Assembly: GCA_022071955.1 (NCBI GenBank)
Contig: JAJVIM010000020.1
Location: forward strand, 292,831-356,830
Direction: 5' to 3'
Length of the DNA stretch: 64,000 nucleotides
Source of the DNA: Anaerolineae bacterium
Lineage (GTDB): Bacteria > Chloroflexota > Anaerolineae > 4572-78 > J111
Under the pieces are notes generated by a model that was not told the DNA's origin, searched no databases, and saw only the letters and a list, made by a program, of their open reading frames with translations. The position numbers and the translations under genes are program-made. This document shows, one piece after another, positions 1 through 10,100 of the stretch (the stretch's first letter is position 1; each line of letters begins with the position of its first letter).

Positions 1-1
1 A

Positions 2-1339
2 ACCGTGCTGGTGGCCGGCCACCCCTACTCGGTGCCGGCCATGAACCGCTACGCTCCGTTTGGCCAGGTGGGCACCGGCGTGGTGGTAGACCGGATGAAG
101 CGCTTCCGCGACAGCTATCTTGACACCCAGATTCGGCAGGAAACGCTGGCCCGTGATGGCTGGGAAGTTCGCCGCGATGTGCTCCAGCAAGCCGAGGTGG
201 TTTGGAACGAACCTTCCGAAACTGCCATCAACAGCCAGATGAGTCAATTTTGGACAAGCTGGCAAAATATGGCCACCACTCCTGCCGAAACCGGCACACG
301 CACCAATTTATTGGCCGATGCCGATGCGCTGGCCACCACCATTACCGATACCTACCGCCAGCTCAAAGACCTGCGGACCGAACTCGATGCTCAGGTAGGC
401 CGCCACGTGGGCAGCATCAACACCCTGGCCAGCCAGATTGCCAGCATCAACGAGCGCATCCGCGATGTGGAAGGTGTGGGCCAGCAGGCCAACGACCTGC
501 GCGACCAGCGTGACCAGCTCCTCACCGAGCTTTCGGGCTACATTAATGTTGACATACACGAAGGCGAAAGCGGTACGGTAATGGTCAGCCTGGGCGGCAA
601 ATTGCTGGTGATGGACCACGTGGCCACCCAACTCCGGGTAGAAGCCGACCCGGCCAATGGCACGCTCAATCGCGTGGTATGGGCCGACACCGGCCAGATT
701 GCCCAGGTAGGCGGCGTGCAACTGGCCGGCGGCCTGTCGGCAGTAGCGCCGGATCGGCTGGGCGGCAAGTTGGGCGGTACCCTCATTGCCCGCGATATGA
801 TTGTGCCCGGCCAGATGAACCGGCTGGACCAGATTGCCAATACCCTGCGCACGCAGGTGAACACCCTCCATTCCGCCGGTTTTGGGCTTGATGGTTCAAC
901 CGGACTGAATTTTTTTACCGGCACCGGCGCGCAGGATTTTGCCGTTAACAGCGTGGTACTGGCCGATACCAACAAAGTGGCCGCCGCGGCCGATGCGGCC
1001 AGTCTGCCCGGCGACGGCTCAAACGCGCTGGCGATTGCCCGGCTGGCCACCGCCAAATTAATGAACGGTGGTACGGCCACCATCGATCAGTATTACCGTT
1101 CGGGCATCGCCGAGTTGGGCCAGCAGGCCCGGCAAGCCGTTTTAATGACCGAAAATCAGGATTTGCTGGTGCAGCACCTGGAAGAGCGGCAGGAACAGAT
1201 TGCCGGCGTGTCGCTGGATGAGGAAACTACCCGGATGCTGCAATACCAGCACACCTACCAGGCCGCAGCCCGGGTAATGACTACCGTCGATGGCATGATC
1301 GACACGATTATCAACAAAATGGGCCTGGTTGGCCGATAA
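2..1339 (+). CDS. flgK: Flagellar hook-associated protein 1 FlgK, 5'-partial
   Basis: FlgK builds the first junction ring between hook and filament, outside the cell. The frame is open from base 2 and the usual N-terminal rod helix is missing, so roughly 40 residues lie upstream; the GTG at base 5 is not a believable start. Visible family signs are the GTGVVVDRMKRFRDSYLD stretch that follows the N-terminal helices, the helical segment QANDLRDQRDQLLTEL, and the C-terminal helix with YQHTYQAAARVMTTVDGMI, which packs against the N-terminal helix in the assembled ring. flgL follows 15 bases later, as in most flagellar operons. The identity is secure; only the missing start is uncertain. Confidence 0.95.
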   Translation, partial: TVLVAGHPYSVPAMNRYAPFGQVGTGVVVDRMKRFRDSYLDTQIRQETLARDGWEVRRDVLQQAEVVWNEPSETAINSQMSQFWTSWQNMATTPAETGTRTNLLADADALATTITDTYRQLKDLRTELDAQVGRHVGSINTLASQIASINERIRDVEGVGQQANDLRDQRDQLLTELSGYINVDIHEGESGTVMVSLGGKLLVMDHVATQLRVEADPANGTLNRVVWADTGQIAQVGGVQLAGGLSAVAPDRLGGKLGGTLIARDMIVPGQMNRLDQIANTLRTQVNTLHSAGFGLDGSTGLNFFTGTGAQDFAVNSVVLADTNKVAAAADAASLPGDGSNALAIARLATAKLMNGGTATIDQYYRSGIAELGQQARQAVLMTENQDLLVQHLEERQEQIAGVSLDEETTRMLQYQHTYQAAARVMTTVDGMIDTIINKMGLVGR

Positions 1340-1354
1340 GACAGGAGGTGACTG

Positions 1355-2257
1355 ATGCGTATCACGCAAAAAATGCTCGCCACATCGGCGTTGAATGGCA
1401 TGCAAACCAACCTGCGCCGCCTGTCGGAATTGCAGCGGCAGGCTGTTACCACCAGGCGCGTCAACAAACCAGAAGACGATCCGTTTGCCGTGGAGCAGAG
1501 TTTGGGCTTTCGCTCAAAAATCAAGGCCAGCGAAACCACGCGCGGCAATATCGGCCTGAGCCGCGATTGGCTGTCGGCCACTGATCAAGCCCTGGATCAC
1601 GTAGGCAGCCTGCTCAACCGGGCGCAATCGTTGGCACTGCAGGGCGCCAGCGACACCCTCGGTGACGAGGGACGGCAGGCGGTGTCCGTCGAAGTGAATG
1701 AAATTCTGGAAGAAATGATGGCCGTAGCCAATACTCGCCACGGCGACGATTACCTGTTTTCCGGTTTTAAGTTGAGCACGCCGGCCTACGCTGAAACCCG
1801 CGATGTTCAGGGGCAGATCAGCTCCATTGCGGCCAACGGCGTGATCAGCGGCCAGATTGTGCGCGAAGTTGAACCCGGCGTCAATATGGTCGTCAACGTT
1901 TCCGGCGACAGCGTTTTCCCCGGCATCTTTAACATGCTCATCAATTTGCGCGACGCGCTGGTGCAAACTCCGTATGATCCGGCGGCGCTTGAAACCGCCA
2001 TCACCGATATTAAAGCGGGGCTGAATACCACTCTGGATGTTCGGGCGGCGGTGGGCACCAAAATGCGGCGGCTGGAATCGGCCACCGCGCGCATGGAAGA
2101 TGCCGAACTGGGGATGCAGGAGCTGCTTTCCAAGGCAGAAGACGCCGATATGACCAAAGTGATTACCGATCTGAACCAGCAAAAATTTGTGTACGAAACA
2201 GCCCTGGCCGTAAATAGCCGCGTTTTGAATACATCATTGTTAGATTATCTGCGGTAG
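1355..2257 (+). CDS. flgL: Flagellar hook-associated protein 3 FlgL
   Basis: FlgL is the second hook-filament junction protein, placed between FlgK and the filament. The 300-residue length is normal. The N-terminus MRITQKMLATSALNGM and the motif NKPEDDPFAVEQSL correspond to the flagellin-like N-terminal helix, and the C-terminus DLNQQKFVYETALAV is the matching C-terminal helix. The start is fixed by a very strong ribosome site, AGGAGGTG, 4 bases before the ATG. That site sits in ACAGGAGGT, which resembles a CsrA target (see findings). It is cotranscribed with flgK and followed by an intrinsic terminator. Confidence 0.95.
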   Translation: MRITQKMLATSALNGMQTNLRRLSELQRQAVTTRRVNKPEDDPFAVEQSLGFRSKIKASETTRGNIGLSRDWLSATDQALDHVGSLLNRAQSLALQGASDTLGDEGRQAVSVEVNEILEEMMAVANTRHGDDYLFSGFKLSTPAYAETRDVQGQISSIAANGVISGQIVREVEPGVNMVVNVSGDSVFPGIFNMLINLRDALVQTPYDPAALETAITDIKAGLNTTLDVRAAVGTKMRRLESATARMEDAELGMQELLSKAEDADMTKVITDLNQQKFVYETALAVNSRVLNTSLLDYLR

Positions 2258-2308
2258 GATACGGCGCGGCATCGATTAATCTGGATAATACGGCCGGTGA
2301 GATAAATG

Positions 2309-2342
2309 AGAGGCAAAGGGCTGGCCCCATTGTCTCTTTTTT
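2309..2342 (+). terminator. Intrinsic terminator after flgL
   Basis: A hairpin with arms AGAGGCAA and TTGTCTCT (one G-U pair), an A-A mismatch and an inner GGG/CCC stem is followed directly by a run of six T. It ends the flgK-flgL unit and separates it from fliW-csrA. Confidence 0.75.
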
Positions 2343-2421
2343 ATCTCAGGTAATAGCCTTTACGTTACATTTACCCGGCCTTAACTCTAAGTTTATGCAA
2401 AAAGAAAATGACCTGTGCTAA

Positions 2422-2450
2422 ATTAGACTCAGGTTCAATAGAAGTCTAAT
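2422..2450 (+). promoter_or_regulatory. Inverted repeat in the fliW leader
   Basis: ATTAGACT and AGTCTAAT form a perfect 8-bp inverted repeat with a 13-base loop, about 28 bases before the chosen fliW start. It overlaps an upstream in-frame ATG at 2449, which argues against that ATG being used. It may be an operator or an RNA hairpin. The loop has no GGA, so it is not an obvious CsrA site. No convincing -35/-10 pair was found nearby. Confidence 0.4.
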
Positions 2451-2478
2451 GAAGTTTATAGTAAAGAAGGTAACGCAT

Positions 2479-2961
2479 ATGAGTGAACACGAAGAGACGG
2501 CGTCGCTGCTGGGCGATGACGTAACCCCGATAGAATTTTCAAAGGGATTGATTGGCCTTGAGGAATGGCATCGGTTTGTGATGATTTCACACCCGGCCGG
2601 TGGCCCGCTGCGGCTGCTCAAATCGCTGCAAGATGCCCGTATGTCGTTGATTGTGGCCAACCCGTATCAAGTAATGCCCAACTACAAACTCACCCTTTCC
2701 GAGGCCGACATTCAGACACTGGGCTACGCCGGCCCGCCGGGTGTGATTGAGCCCAACCACCAAACGCTGGATATCAGTTGCATCATCTCGGTGCAGGAAG
2801 AGCCGTTTGGGGTTACCGCCAATCTGCTGGGGCCGCTGGTTGTCAATAAAGAAACGGGGCTGGGGGTGCAGGTCATCCTGGCCGAGTCGGCGTACAGCGC
2901 CCGCCATCCGGTGGTCAACCCCGCCTCTGCCAAAACCAAATCGCCGGTAGAGGAGGTGTAG
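2479..2961 (+). CDS. fliW: Flagellar assembly factor FliW
   Basis: FliW is a small cytoplasmic protein that binds flagellin and CsrA by partner switching. When flagellin is exported, FliW is freed and inhibits CsrA, which restores flagellin translation (established in Bacillus subtilis). The sequence shows the family signature FSKGLIGLEEWHRFVMI near residue 22 and the conserved core ending in TANLLGPLVVNKETG. I chose the ATG at 2479 because AAGAAGG lies 8 bases upstream; an in-frame ATG at 2449 lacks a ribosome site. csrA begins one base after the stop, so the two are almost certainly translationally coupled. Confidence 0.93.
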   Translation: MSEHEETASLLGDDVTPIEFSKGLIGLEEWHRFVMISHPAGGPLRLLKSLQDARMSLIVANPYQVMPNYKLTLSEADIQTLGYAGPPGVIEPNHQTLDISCIISVQEEPFGVTANLLGPLVVNKETGLGVQVILAESAYSARHPVVNPASAKTKSPVEEV

Positions 2962-2962
2962 C

Positions 2963-3208
2963 ATGCTGGTTTTAGGCCGCAAACCCAATGAAAGCCTGCT
3001 GATTGGCGACGATATTGTCATCACTGTTCTGAGCGTTGAAGGCGACCGGGTAAAAATTGGTATCAGCGCGCCCGGTAATGTGCGTATTTTGCGCCAGGAA
3101 CTGTACGACGCCATCAAAGAAGAAAACCTGCGCGCCACCAAGCTGGCCGCGCCCGCCAATGAAGCCCTGCTGACATCGCTGCAGGATTTGTTTCAAGCCA
3201 ACGAGTAA
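2963..3208 (+). CDS. csrA: Carbon storage regulator CsrA
   Basis: CsrA is a dimeric RNA-binding protein that blocks or stabilises target mRNAs by binding GGA motifs, usually over ribosome sites. The 81 residues are slightly longer than usual (61-75) because of a short C-terminal tail. MLVLGRKPNESLLIGDDIVI and the RNA-contacting Arg44 in VRILRQELYDAI are present; position 5 is Gly where Thr is common. A strong GAGGAGGT ribosome site is embedded in the end of fliW. The neighbouring fliW points to flagellar control as its main job here. Confidence 0.95.
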   Translation: MLVLGRKPNESLLIGDDIVITVLSVEGDRVKIGISAPGNVRILRQELYDAIKEENLRATKLAAPANEALLTSLQDLFQANE

Positions 3209-3210
3209 CA

Positions 3211-4185
3211 ATGAATTTTATGCCGGAGCATCGAATCAAAACAGCGGTTATTTTACTGCTCATGATTGTGATTTTGGTTGCAACCAGCGGTTGCGCGCTG
3301 GTCATTCGGCGGCGCAGCGATCTGGTTGAAGCGCCGCCAACGGCTGCACAAATTGCGGCCACGCCGATTCCGGTTGAGCTGCCTTCTCCCGCACCCGTGC
3401 CCCCGGAGCAGATAACACCGGTGCCGGTCGCGGCCATTTATTCACTGGGTGCACCCTATGTGCCCACTCCCACGCCGGCAGCCCGGGCAGATACCGGCCC
3501 TATTGTCTACGTGGTTCAACCCGGCGACTGGCTCAGTCTGATCGCCGATCGCTTTGGCATTGAAAACCATTTGCTCATTGCTCAGTATAACAACCTGCCT
3601 GATCCCAATAAGCTTGAGGTTGGGCAGGTGCTGCTGATTCCCCGAGAATTAGCGTCTATTAACGCCGTGGGGGGAGCGGTACCGGCCGGTGCAATCCAAA
3701 CGCCCTACTATACCTACCCCACCTACACGCCCAATCCTACGTACACCGTTCAGCCAACTTACACGCCCATCGGTTCACCCACTGCTACCCGGCCGCCAAC
3801 CAATACTCCGGCTCCAACTGCTACTACTCGCCCAACCAGCACCACCTACCCAACCAGCACGCCTTATCCCACCTACACGCCCGATCCATCCAAGGTTACG
3901 CCGACACCCTACCCAACCGACACACCCTACCCAACCAGCACGCCCTATCCGCAGCCTACCTACACGCCCAATCCCACCTACACCAGCCAGCCTACGTACA
4001 CGGTTACACCACCGACGCCGACGCCATCCAACACGCCGACCGTTACCGCTACCCCCACCGGCACATCAACCCAAACGCCCACCGTAACCCCCACGTCGAC
4101 GCCGACTCAAACGCCAACCGCGACAACCGACCCGTCTCGGACGCCAACGCCAACCAGTACGCCGACGCCCATTCCGCCTAAATAG
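3211..4185 (+). CDS. LysM lipoprotein with Thr/Pro/Tyr-rich stalk
   Basis: Predicted cell-surface lipoprotein of 324 residues. A hydrophobic signal segment ends in the lipobox ATSGC, so the Cys near residue 27 would carry lipid. One LysM domain follows at about residues 95-150, recognisable by YVVQPGDWLSLIADRFGI and LEVGQVLLIP; LysM binds peptidoglycan or chitin-type glycans. The last 160 residues are a low-complexity stalk of PTYTPNPTYT, PTSTPYPTYTP and TPTPTSTP units, probably extended and perhaps O-glycosylated (inference). The start follows csrA by two bases with a weak ribosome site. Its role in motility is unknown; it may only share transcription with csrA. Confidence 0.85.
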   Translation: MNFMPEHRIKTAVILLLMIVILVATSGCALVIRRRSDLVEAPPTAAQIAATPIPVELPSPAPVPPEQITPVPVAAIYSLGAPYVPTPTPAARADTGPIVYVVQPGDWLSLIADRFGIENHLLIAQYNNLPDPNKLEVGQVLLIPRELASINAVGGAVPAGAIQTPYYTYPTYTPNPTYTVQPTYTPIGSPTATRPPTNTPAPTATTRPTSTTYPTSTPYPTYTPDPSKVTPTPYPTDTPYPTSTPYPQPTYTPNPTYTSQPTYTVTPPTPTPSNTPTVTATPTGTSTQTPTVTPTSTPTQTPTATTDPSRTPTPTSTPTPIPPK

Positions 4186-4196
4186 GGTTTGCCAGT

Positions 4197-7100
4197 ATGA
4201 CCAGCATTCATCGTACCCGCTCCCATTCCAACCAACTGCTGCTCAAATTGACGCGCCTGATTTTGCCCATTTTTGCGGCCATTCTGTTTTTGTCGCCGCT
4301 GGCGTTCATTGGCAGCACCCCAACCCGGGCCGCCGGCTTTGGCGAGATCACCAAACAGGTGTCAAAAAGCTCGGTGCAGGCCGGCGAAGAGTTTCAGTAC
4401 ACCATTGTCATCACCAACCTGACCGGGGCCAATGTCGTTGCTACCATCACCGATACCGTCCCCACCGGGATTGTCGTCCAACAGGTACTGGATGGCGGCA
4501 CGCTGTCAAACGGCGTTATCACCTGGAATGCTACCGTCAATAATGGCCAAAAAACGCAGGTTCGCTTTACGGCGCTGGCCCAACAAAGCGGCACGCTGTA
4601 CAACAGTGATTACGGCGTAACGTCCGGGCAATACAGCAGCGTCGGCAGCCCGGTGCCCATCACCGTTAGCCCCGGCAATCCCCACCACCTCACGGTCAAT
4701 GTCAACCCCACCTCGCTGACGGTTGGCCCAGCCTCTACAGCCAGCCTGAATGTGACGGTAGAAGACGTGTACGGCAATCCGCTCGGCGATAATACCGTGG
4801 TATCGCTCAGCTACAATCTGGGGTCGATTGATGGCCAGCCGGCCGGCAGCACCATTACCGCCACCACGACAGCCGGCCAGGTTAACAAAACTTTCAGCGC
4901 GATGACTGTCGCTGGCACCGCCCGGATTACGGTAACCGCCGGCGCTTTGTCTCCGGTAGTCAAAACGATTTCTCTGTTGCCCGGCCCGCCAAATCTGCTG
5001 TCTGCCTCCGCAGCGCCTACAACTATTTCGGTGGTTGGCGGCCAGCAGTCGGTTATTACCGGCCAGGTGCAGGACCAATACGCCAACCCCATCGATGGCC
5101 AGCCGATTACGTTTACTACCAATTTAGGCCAGTTAAACGGCGTGGGTACGACGGTGGTAGCCGCGACCAGCGGCGGCAAAGCAACAGCCACGCTGGCCGG
5201 CACCACCGCCGGCACCGCCACCATCACCGTCCAATCCGGCGCGCTGGCACCGGCCAATACCCAGGTTTACCTGTCGCCGGGGCCGCCCACTCAAATCCGT
5301 TTCAATCCGCCCTCAAATGTGCCTATTTCAATTGAAGCCGATGGCCAAAGTTCGGTTAACCTGGAATTGCAGGTGCTGGATATGCACGGCAATCTGGTTA
5401 CTCAGCCCACCCCGGTAACCATCACCACCAGTTTGGGCAAATTGACCGGCGGCGGTACCACCTACACCAAAACCACCACCGATGGCCTGGTGCCGTTTAC
5501 GCTCACGTCCATCACCCAAACGGGCACGGCGAATTTGTCTGCCGTGGCCGGCTCGCTGAACACAGATCGGTCGGTAAACTTTTTGGCCGGCAATCCGGCC
5601 TCGGTTGAGCTGTCAATTACTCCGCCGGCCATTGTGGCCAACGGCGCCAGCACCGCCGCAATTGTGGCCACCGCCTACGATAAATTCCATAATATTGTCA
5701 AAGACAAAACCATTACCTTTACCTTTGCTGCGGCTCGCGGCACCCTCAACGGCGCTGCCACCGAGTCGACCACCAGTGGCAGCATCAATCGCACCCTCAC
5801 CAGCGACACCACGCTGGGCACGGTACCAATCACAGTCACAGTAACCGGGCTGATCACCCCCGGCCTGGGCAGTGTTCAATTTATTGTTGGCCCGCCGGCG
5901 CAGGTTAATGTGACGGCCGCCACTCTGTCTACCGAAGTGGGCCAAACTGTGCCCCTCACTTTTACCCTGTACGATAGTGTTGGCCACGTGATTCCTGCTG
6001 TGCCGATTACGGTTGCCAGCACCATTGGCAACGTTAACCCGGCCACGGCCAACACCGACGCCGGCGGGCAGGCATTTTTGTCGCTGTTTTCTACCCGGGC
6101 CGGCGCGGCCACGCTGGCGGTAACCAGCACTGCCGGCGCAGTTTCGGTAACCGGCAACCCAACCATCACCTTTAATCCCGGCCCGCCGCAACTGGCCAGC
6201 CTGCAAGCCAGCCCCACCAGCATTGTGGCCGATGGCCTGACCACCGCGGTGATTACTGCCACTGTCACCGATATTTATGCCAACCCGGTGCAGGGCGTTA
6301 CGCCGGCCTTTTCCACCACGCTCGGCACGCTGGCCGGCGCGGGCGCTACCAACGCCGGCGGCGTCACTACCCGCACCCTGCGCTCGTCAACCACGCTGGG
6401 TACCGCCCAGGTGAGCGTGAGCGGTTTAACGGCCAGCCCGGTCAATGTGAATTTTGTGGTTGGCCCGCCGGCCAGCGCCATTTTGCAGGCTACGCCGACC
6501 ACGGCGTATGTCCTTGGGCTGGGCACGCCGGATGCGGTAACCGTGGTCATTACCGTTACCGATCAGGTGGGGCACGCCATTGCCAACGCCAGCCCGGTGG
6601 TTACCAGCACTTTTGGCACCCTGTCTGGCTGCACCGGCACTAACAGCCAGGGCATGCTCACTTGCACATTAAAATCGACCAAATCCGGCACACCGACCAT
6701 TTACGTGGGCGGCATTGCGGCCACCGGCGATACCATCACCTTTATCCCCGGCCCTACGGCGGCCTCAATTGAGGTAACGCCGAGCGGCACGCTGGCCAGC
6801 CCCGTGCACGTGACCTCGGGGCAGTCGTTCCCGTTTTCGGCGGTGGCCAAGGATGTGTACAAAAACCCAATTCCATCGGCTATTTTTAACTGGGGTATCC
6901 GGCCCAACCCGCCCGGCGACGGCACCGGTACCATCGATACCGGCGGCGTTGTGATTGGCCAAAAAGCCGGCCGGATGATTGTTTCGGTTTCAAGTAACAA
7001 GGGCGGATATGTTGAGTCGCATCTGGTGGTTGATCCCGGCCCGGCGGCCAAGGGCCAGCTCACAGCCTCGCCAACATCGCTGCCGATTGGCACGTTTTCT

Positions 7101-10100
7101 GATATTTCGCTGCTGGTTACCGACAGTTACGGCAACGCCATCAACACCAGCTACTGCCCAACCTTAAACAGCAGCATTGGTATCCCCACCATCAACTGCG
7201 TTAACCCTTCAACCGGAATTGCCATTGGCACCGTCACCTCCATCACCCAAACCGGGGTGGCCAATTTAACCGTGCCGGGGCTTTCGCCGGTAACGGGTAA
7301 CACCAGCCTCACCTTTACGCCCGGCCCGCCGGTAAAAGTCACCGTCAAAGCCGGGACAACGACGCTGCATGCCAACGGCGTTTCGTCCACGCCGATCACC
7401 GTCACTTTAAAAGATAACTACAGCAACCCGGTGCTGGCCGGTTATACCATCCACAGCATTTCCAGCACAGCCGGCGTTTTGAGCTGCGGCAGTTTTACCA
7501 CCAACTCGGCCGGGCAACTGCTGTGTACCCTCACGGCCGGCACCATTGAAGGCGTGGCCGTTTTCACGGTTCGCTATACCGCCGGCCAAACGTTAATTCA
7601 CGAAAACTCCGATACCGTCAACATCGTCATTACTGAACCGGTGTCGATGATTATTGACCCGTCCGGGCCACTCACCGTTACTGCCGGTATCACCACGCCG
7701 TTTCAGGTGACGGTGTACGATGTGGGCAACGCGATAGTGCCGCCCAGCCGGCTCAATTACAGTTGGTTTGCCGAGTCGCAGGGGGGGCAGGGTGATTTTT
7801 CGCCGGTGCCCGCCGACAGCCGCCAGACCTCATTTATCGGCAAAATTGCCGGTACAGTCCGGGTTCGGGTTTCGGTGTGGGATGCCAACTTCAATTATGT
7901 TTCGCCGGGGTTGACGTATGTGACCATTTTGCCCGCGCCGCCGATCAACGGTACGCTGGCCGTTAGCCCCGGTGCGGTGCCCGCCGACGGCGCCAGCCCG
8001 GTCAACCTGACGCTCTCGGCGATGAACGATGTTTACGGCAACGTGCCCCGCGACGGCGACACGGTGACCTTTTACATCAACACGCCGCAGCCGCAGGTGG
8101 TTACCGGCACCGTGGCCGGCAATCTGGTTTCGGCCAGCTTTACCTCAACTACTGTGGCCGGCACCTTCCCTATTACTGTGGCCAATTCTTACAATCAGCA
8201 GATCAGCCTGTCCGGCCAAACGGCGGTCACCTTTACCGCCGGCGCGCCACTCCGGGCGACGATTGCCACGGCCACGCCGCCACAAATCATCGCCAACGGG
8301 GTGAACACCAGCACGGTGGTGCTGCAAATCACCGACCAGTACAGCAACCCCGTGTCGGCCGGTTGGCCGCTGAGTCTGGCTTCATCGCTGGGAACCTTCC
8401 CGGCCAGCGGCACCACCGCCGCCAACGGGTTGGTGACCGGTACATTGCAGGCCGGTCTGATTTTGGGCGATGCCCGGATTACCGTAACTCACGGCGTTAA
8501 CCCGTTTTTGGCCGGCGGCGCAGTGCCGTTGGTGGCTGGCCCGGCCGTTTCGGCCACGTTAGCGGCCAGTACAACCACGCTGGCTGCCGGCGATCCCGGC
8601 ACGCAGCTCACCTTCACCGTGGCAGATGCCTGGGGTCACCCGGTTTCCGGTCAGGTGCTCACCCCCACCATTTCGCCGGCGCTGGCTTCGTTCAGCGGCA
8701 GCCAACTGGTACAAAACGGGCAGTTGGTGCGCCAGCTTGTGCCGCTCACCCAAACCGGGGTGGCCACAGTTGGCTTGCAGGGGGTGACGGTTACCGGCAG
8801 CACCGCCTTTACCGTTGTGCCCAACGTGGCCGCCATCGCCAGAGTGACCGCCGCGCCCAAATCGCTGACGGTTGGGCAGGATAGTTCGCTGCTCATCACC
8901 ATCACCGACGCCTACGGCAACCTGGTGCCGGCTACCGCCATCACCGTAACTTCAACCCTGACCGGCACGTTCGATGGGTTGACCTCGCCGGTGACCAAAA
9001 CCACCGTGGGCAGCAGCGGCCAGATCAGCACCGTGCTGCGCTCGACCAACGCCGGCCTCGACCCGCTGGCTTTTGCTGGCCCGGCCGGGCCGCTGAGCCG
9101 GCACCCCGGCTCGGACGCCGTTGAGTTCAAGCCCGATTCATTGATCATTGTCACGCTGGATGTAACCGGCCCAATTACGTGGATGGCCGGCACCCCGCTG
9201 ACCATCACGGCCAGCAGCCGCGACCGATTTTACAACATCATCGATCCGTGGCAGCCGGTGGATTATATTTGGAGTCAGAACGCCGCGGTGAACGGCCCCG
9301 GCTACGGCACCGTTACCGGCATCGATGCTCGCAACCGGTCGGTGGAATTTTTGCCGATGAAAACGGGCGTCAACGCTTTGCAGGCCATTAACGCGCCTTT
9401 CAGAAGCAATCCGCTAACGGTAACGGTGGTGGCCGCGCCGCCCACCCAGGGGTTGGTGCCGGTAACGCCGGCCAGCGTGCAGGCCAACAACGCCAGCACC
9501 ACCACCATCCGGCTCACCAATTTAACCGATGTTTACGGCAACGACGTGGCCGACGGCCACACCATCACGGTTACGGTGGATACGCGCTCGGCGACGGGCG
9601 TGGTGAGCGCCGGCGAGGCTCGCGTGGTGCTTACGGCCACCACCAAAGCCGGCACGCACGCCATTACCGCCCGTAGCGCCGCCGGCCCAATGGCTCTGAC
9701 CGGCTTCCCCAGCGTGACATTTACACCCGGCCCGCCGGCCAAAGCGGTGGTCACCGCCACCCAAAAAATTGTGCCGGTTGACCAGCCGGCCACGCTCAAT
9801 ATTCTGGTGTATGACCAATTTAACAACCTTGTCTCTGACGGCACGCTGATCACCGTGACGGTGAGCAAAGCCAACGTGGCCGGCAACAGCTCGCCGACGC
9901 TCGGCGGCGGCACGAGCCGCACCGTCAACCCCTTTGCCCTGGGCGATGGCCTTATCTCGATTGCCGGCGCCAGCGGCACGCTGTTTTTGCAGGGTGATAC
10001 CAAGCTGACCTTTATCCCCGGCAGCGCGGTCTTTGCCGAAGTGACCGCCTCGAAAACAAAGGTGCTGGGCGATGGCGTCAGTACCTCCGCCCTCGACATT

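Noticed and set aside
2449..2481. Upstream ATG for fliW
   Set aside because: It lies within an inverted repeat and has no ribosome site; the ATG at 2479 has one and matches the FliW N-terminus length.
3700..4180. Possible CRISPR or tandem-repeat array
   Set aside because: The repetition is the coding of Thr/Pro/Tyr stalk units in the LysM lipoprotein, with irregular spacing and no spacers.
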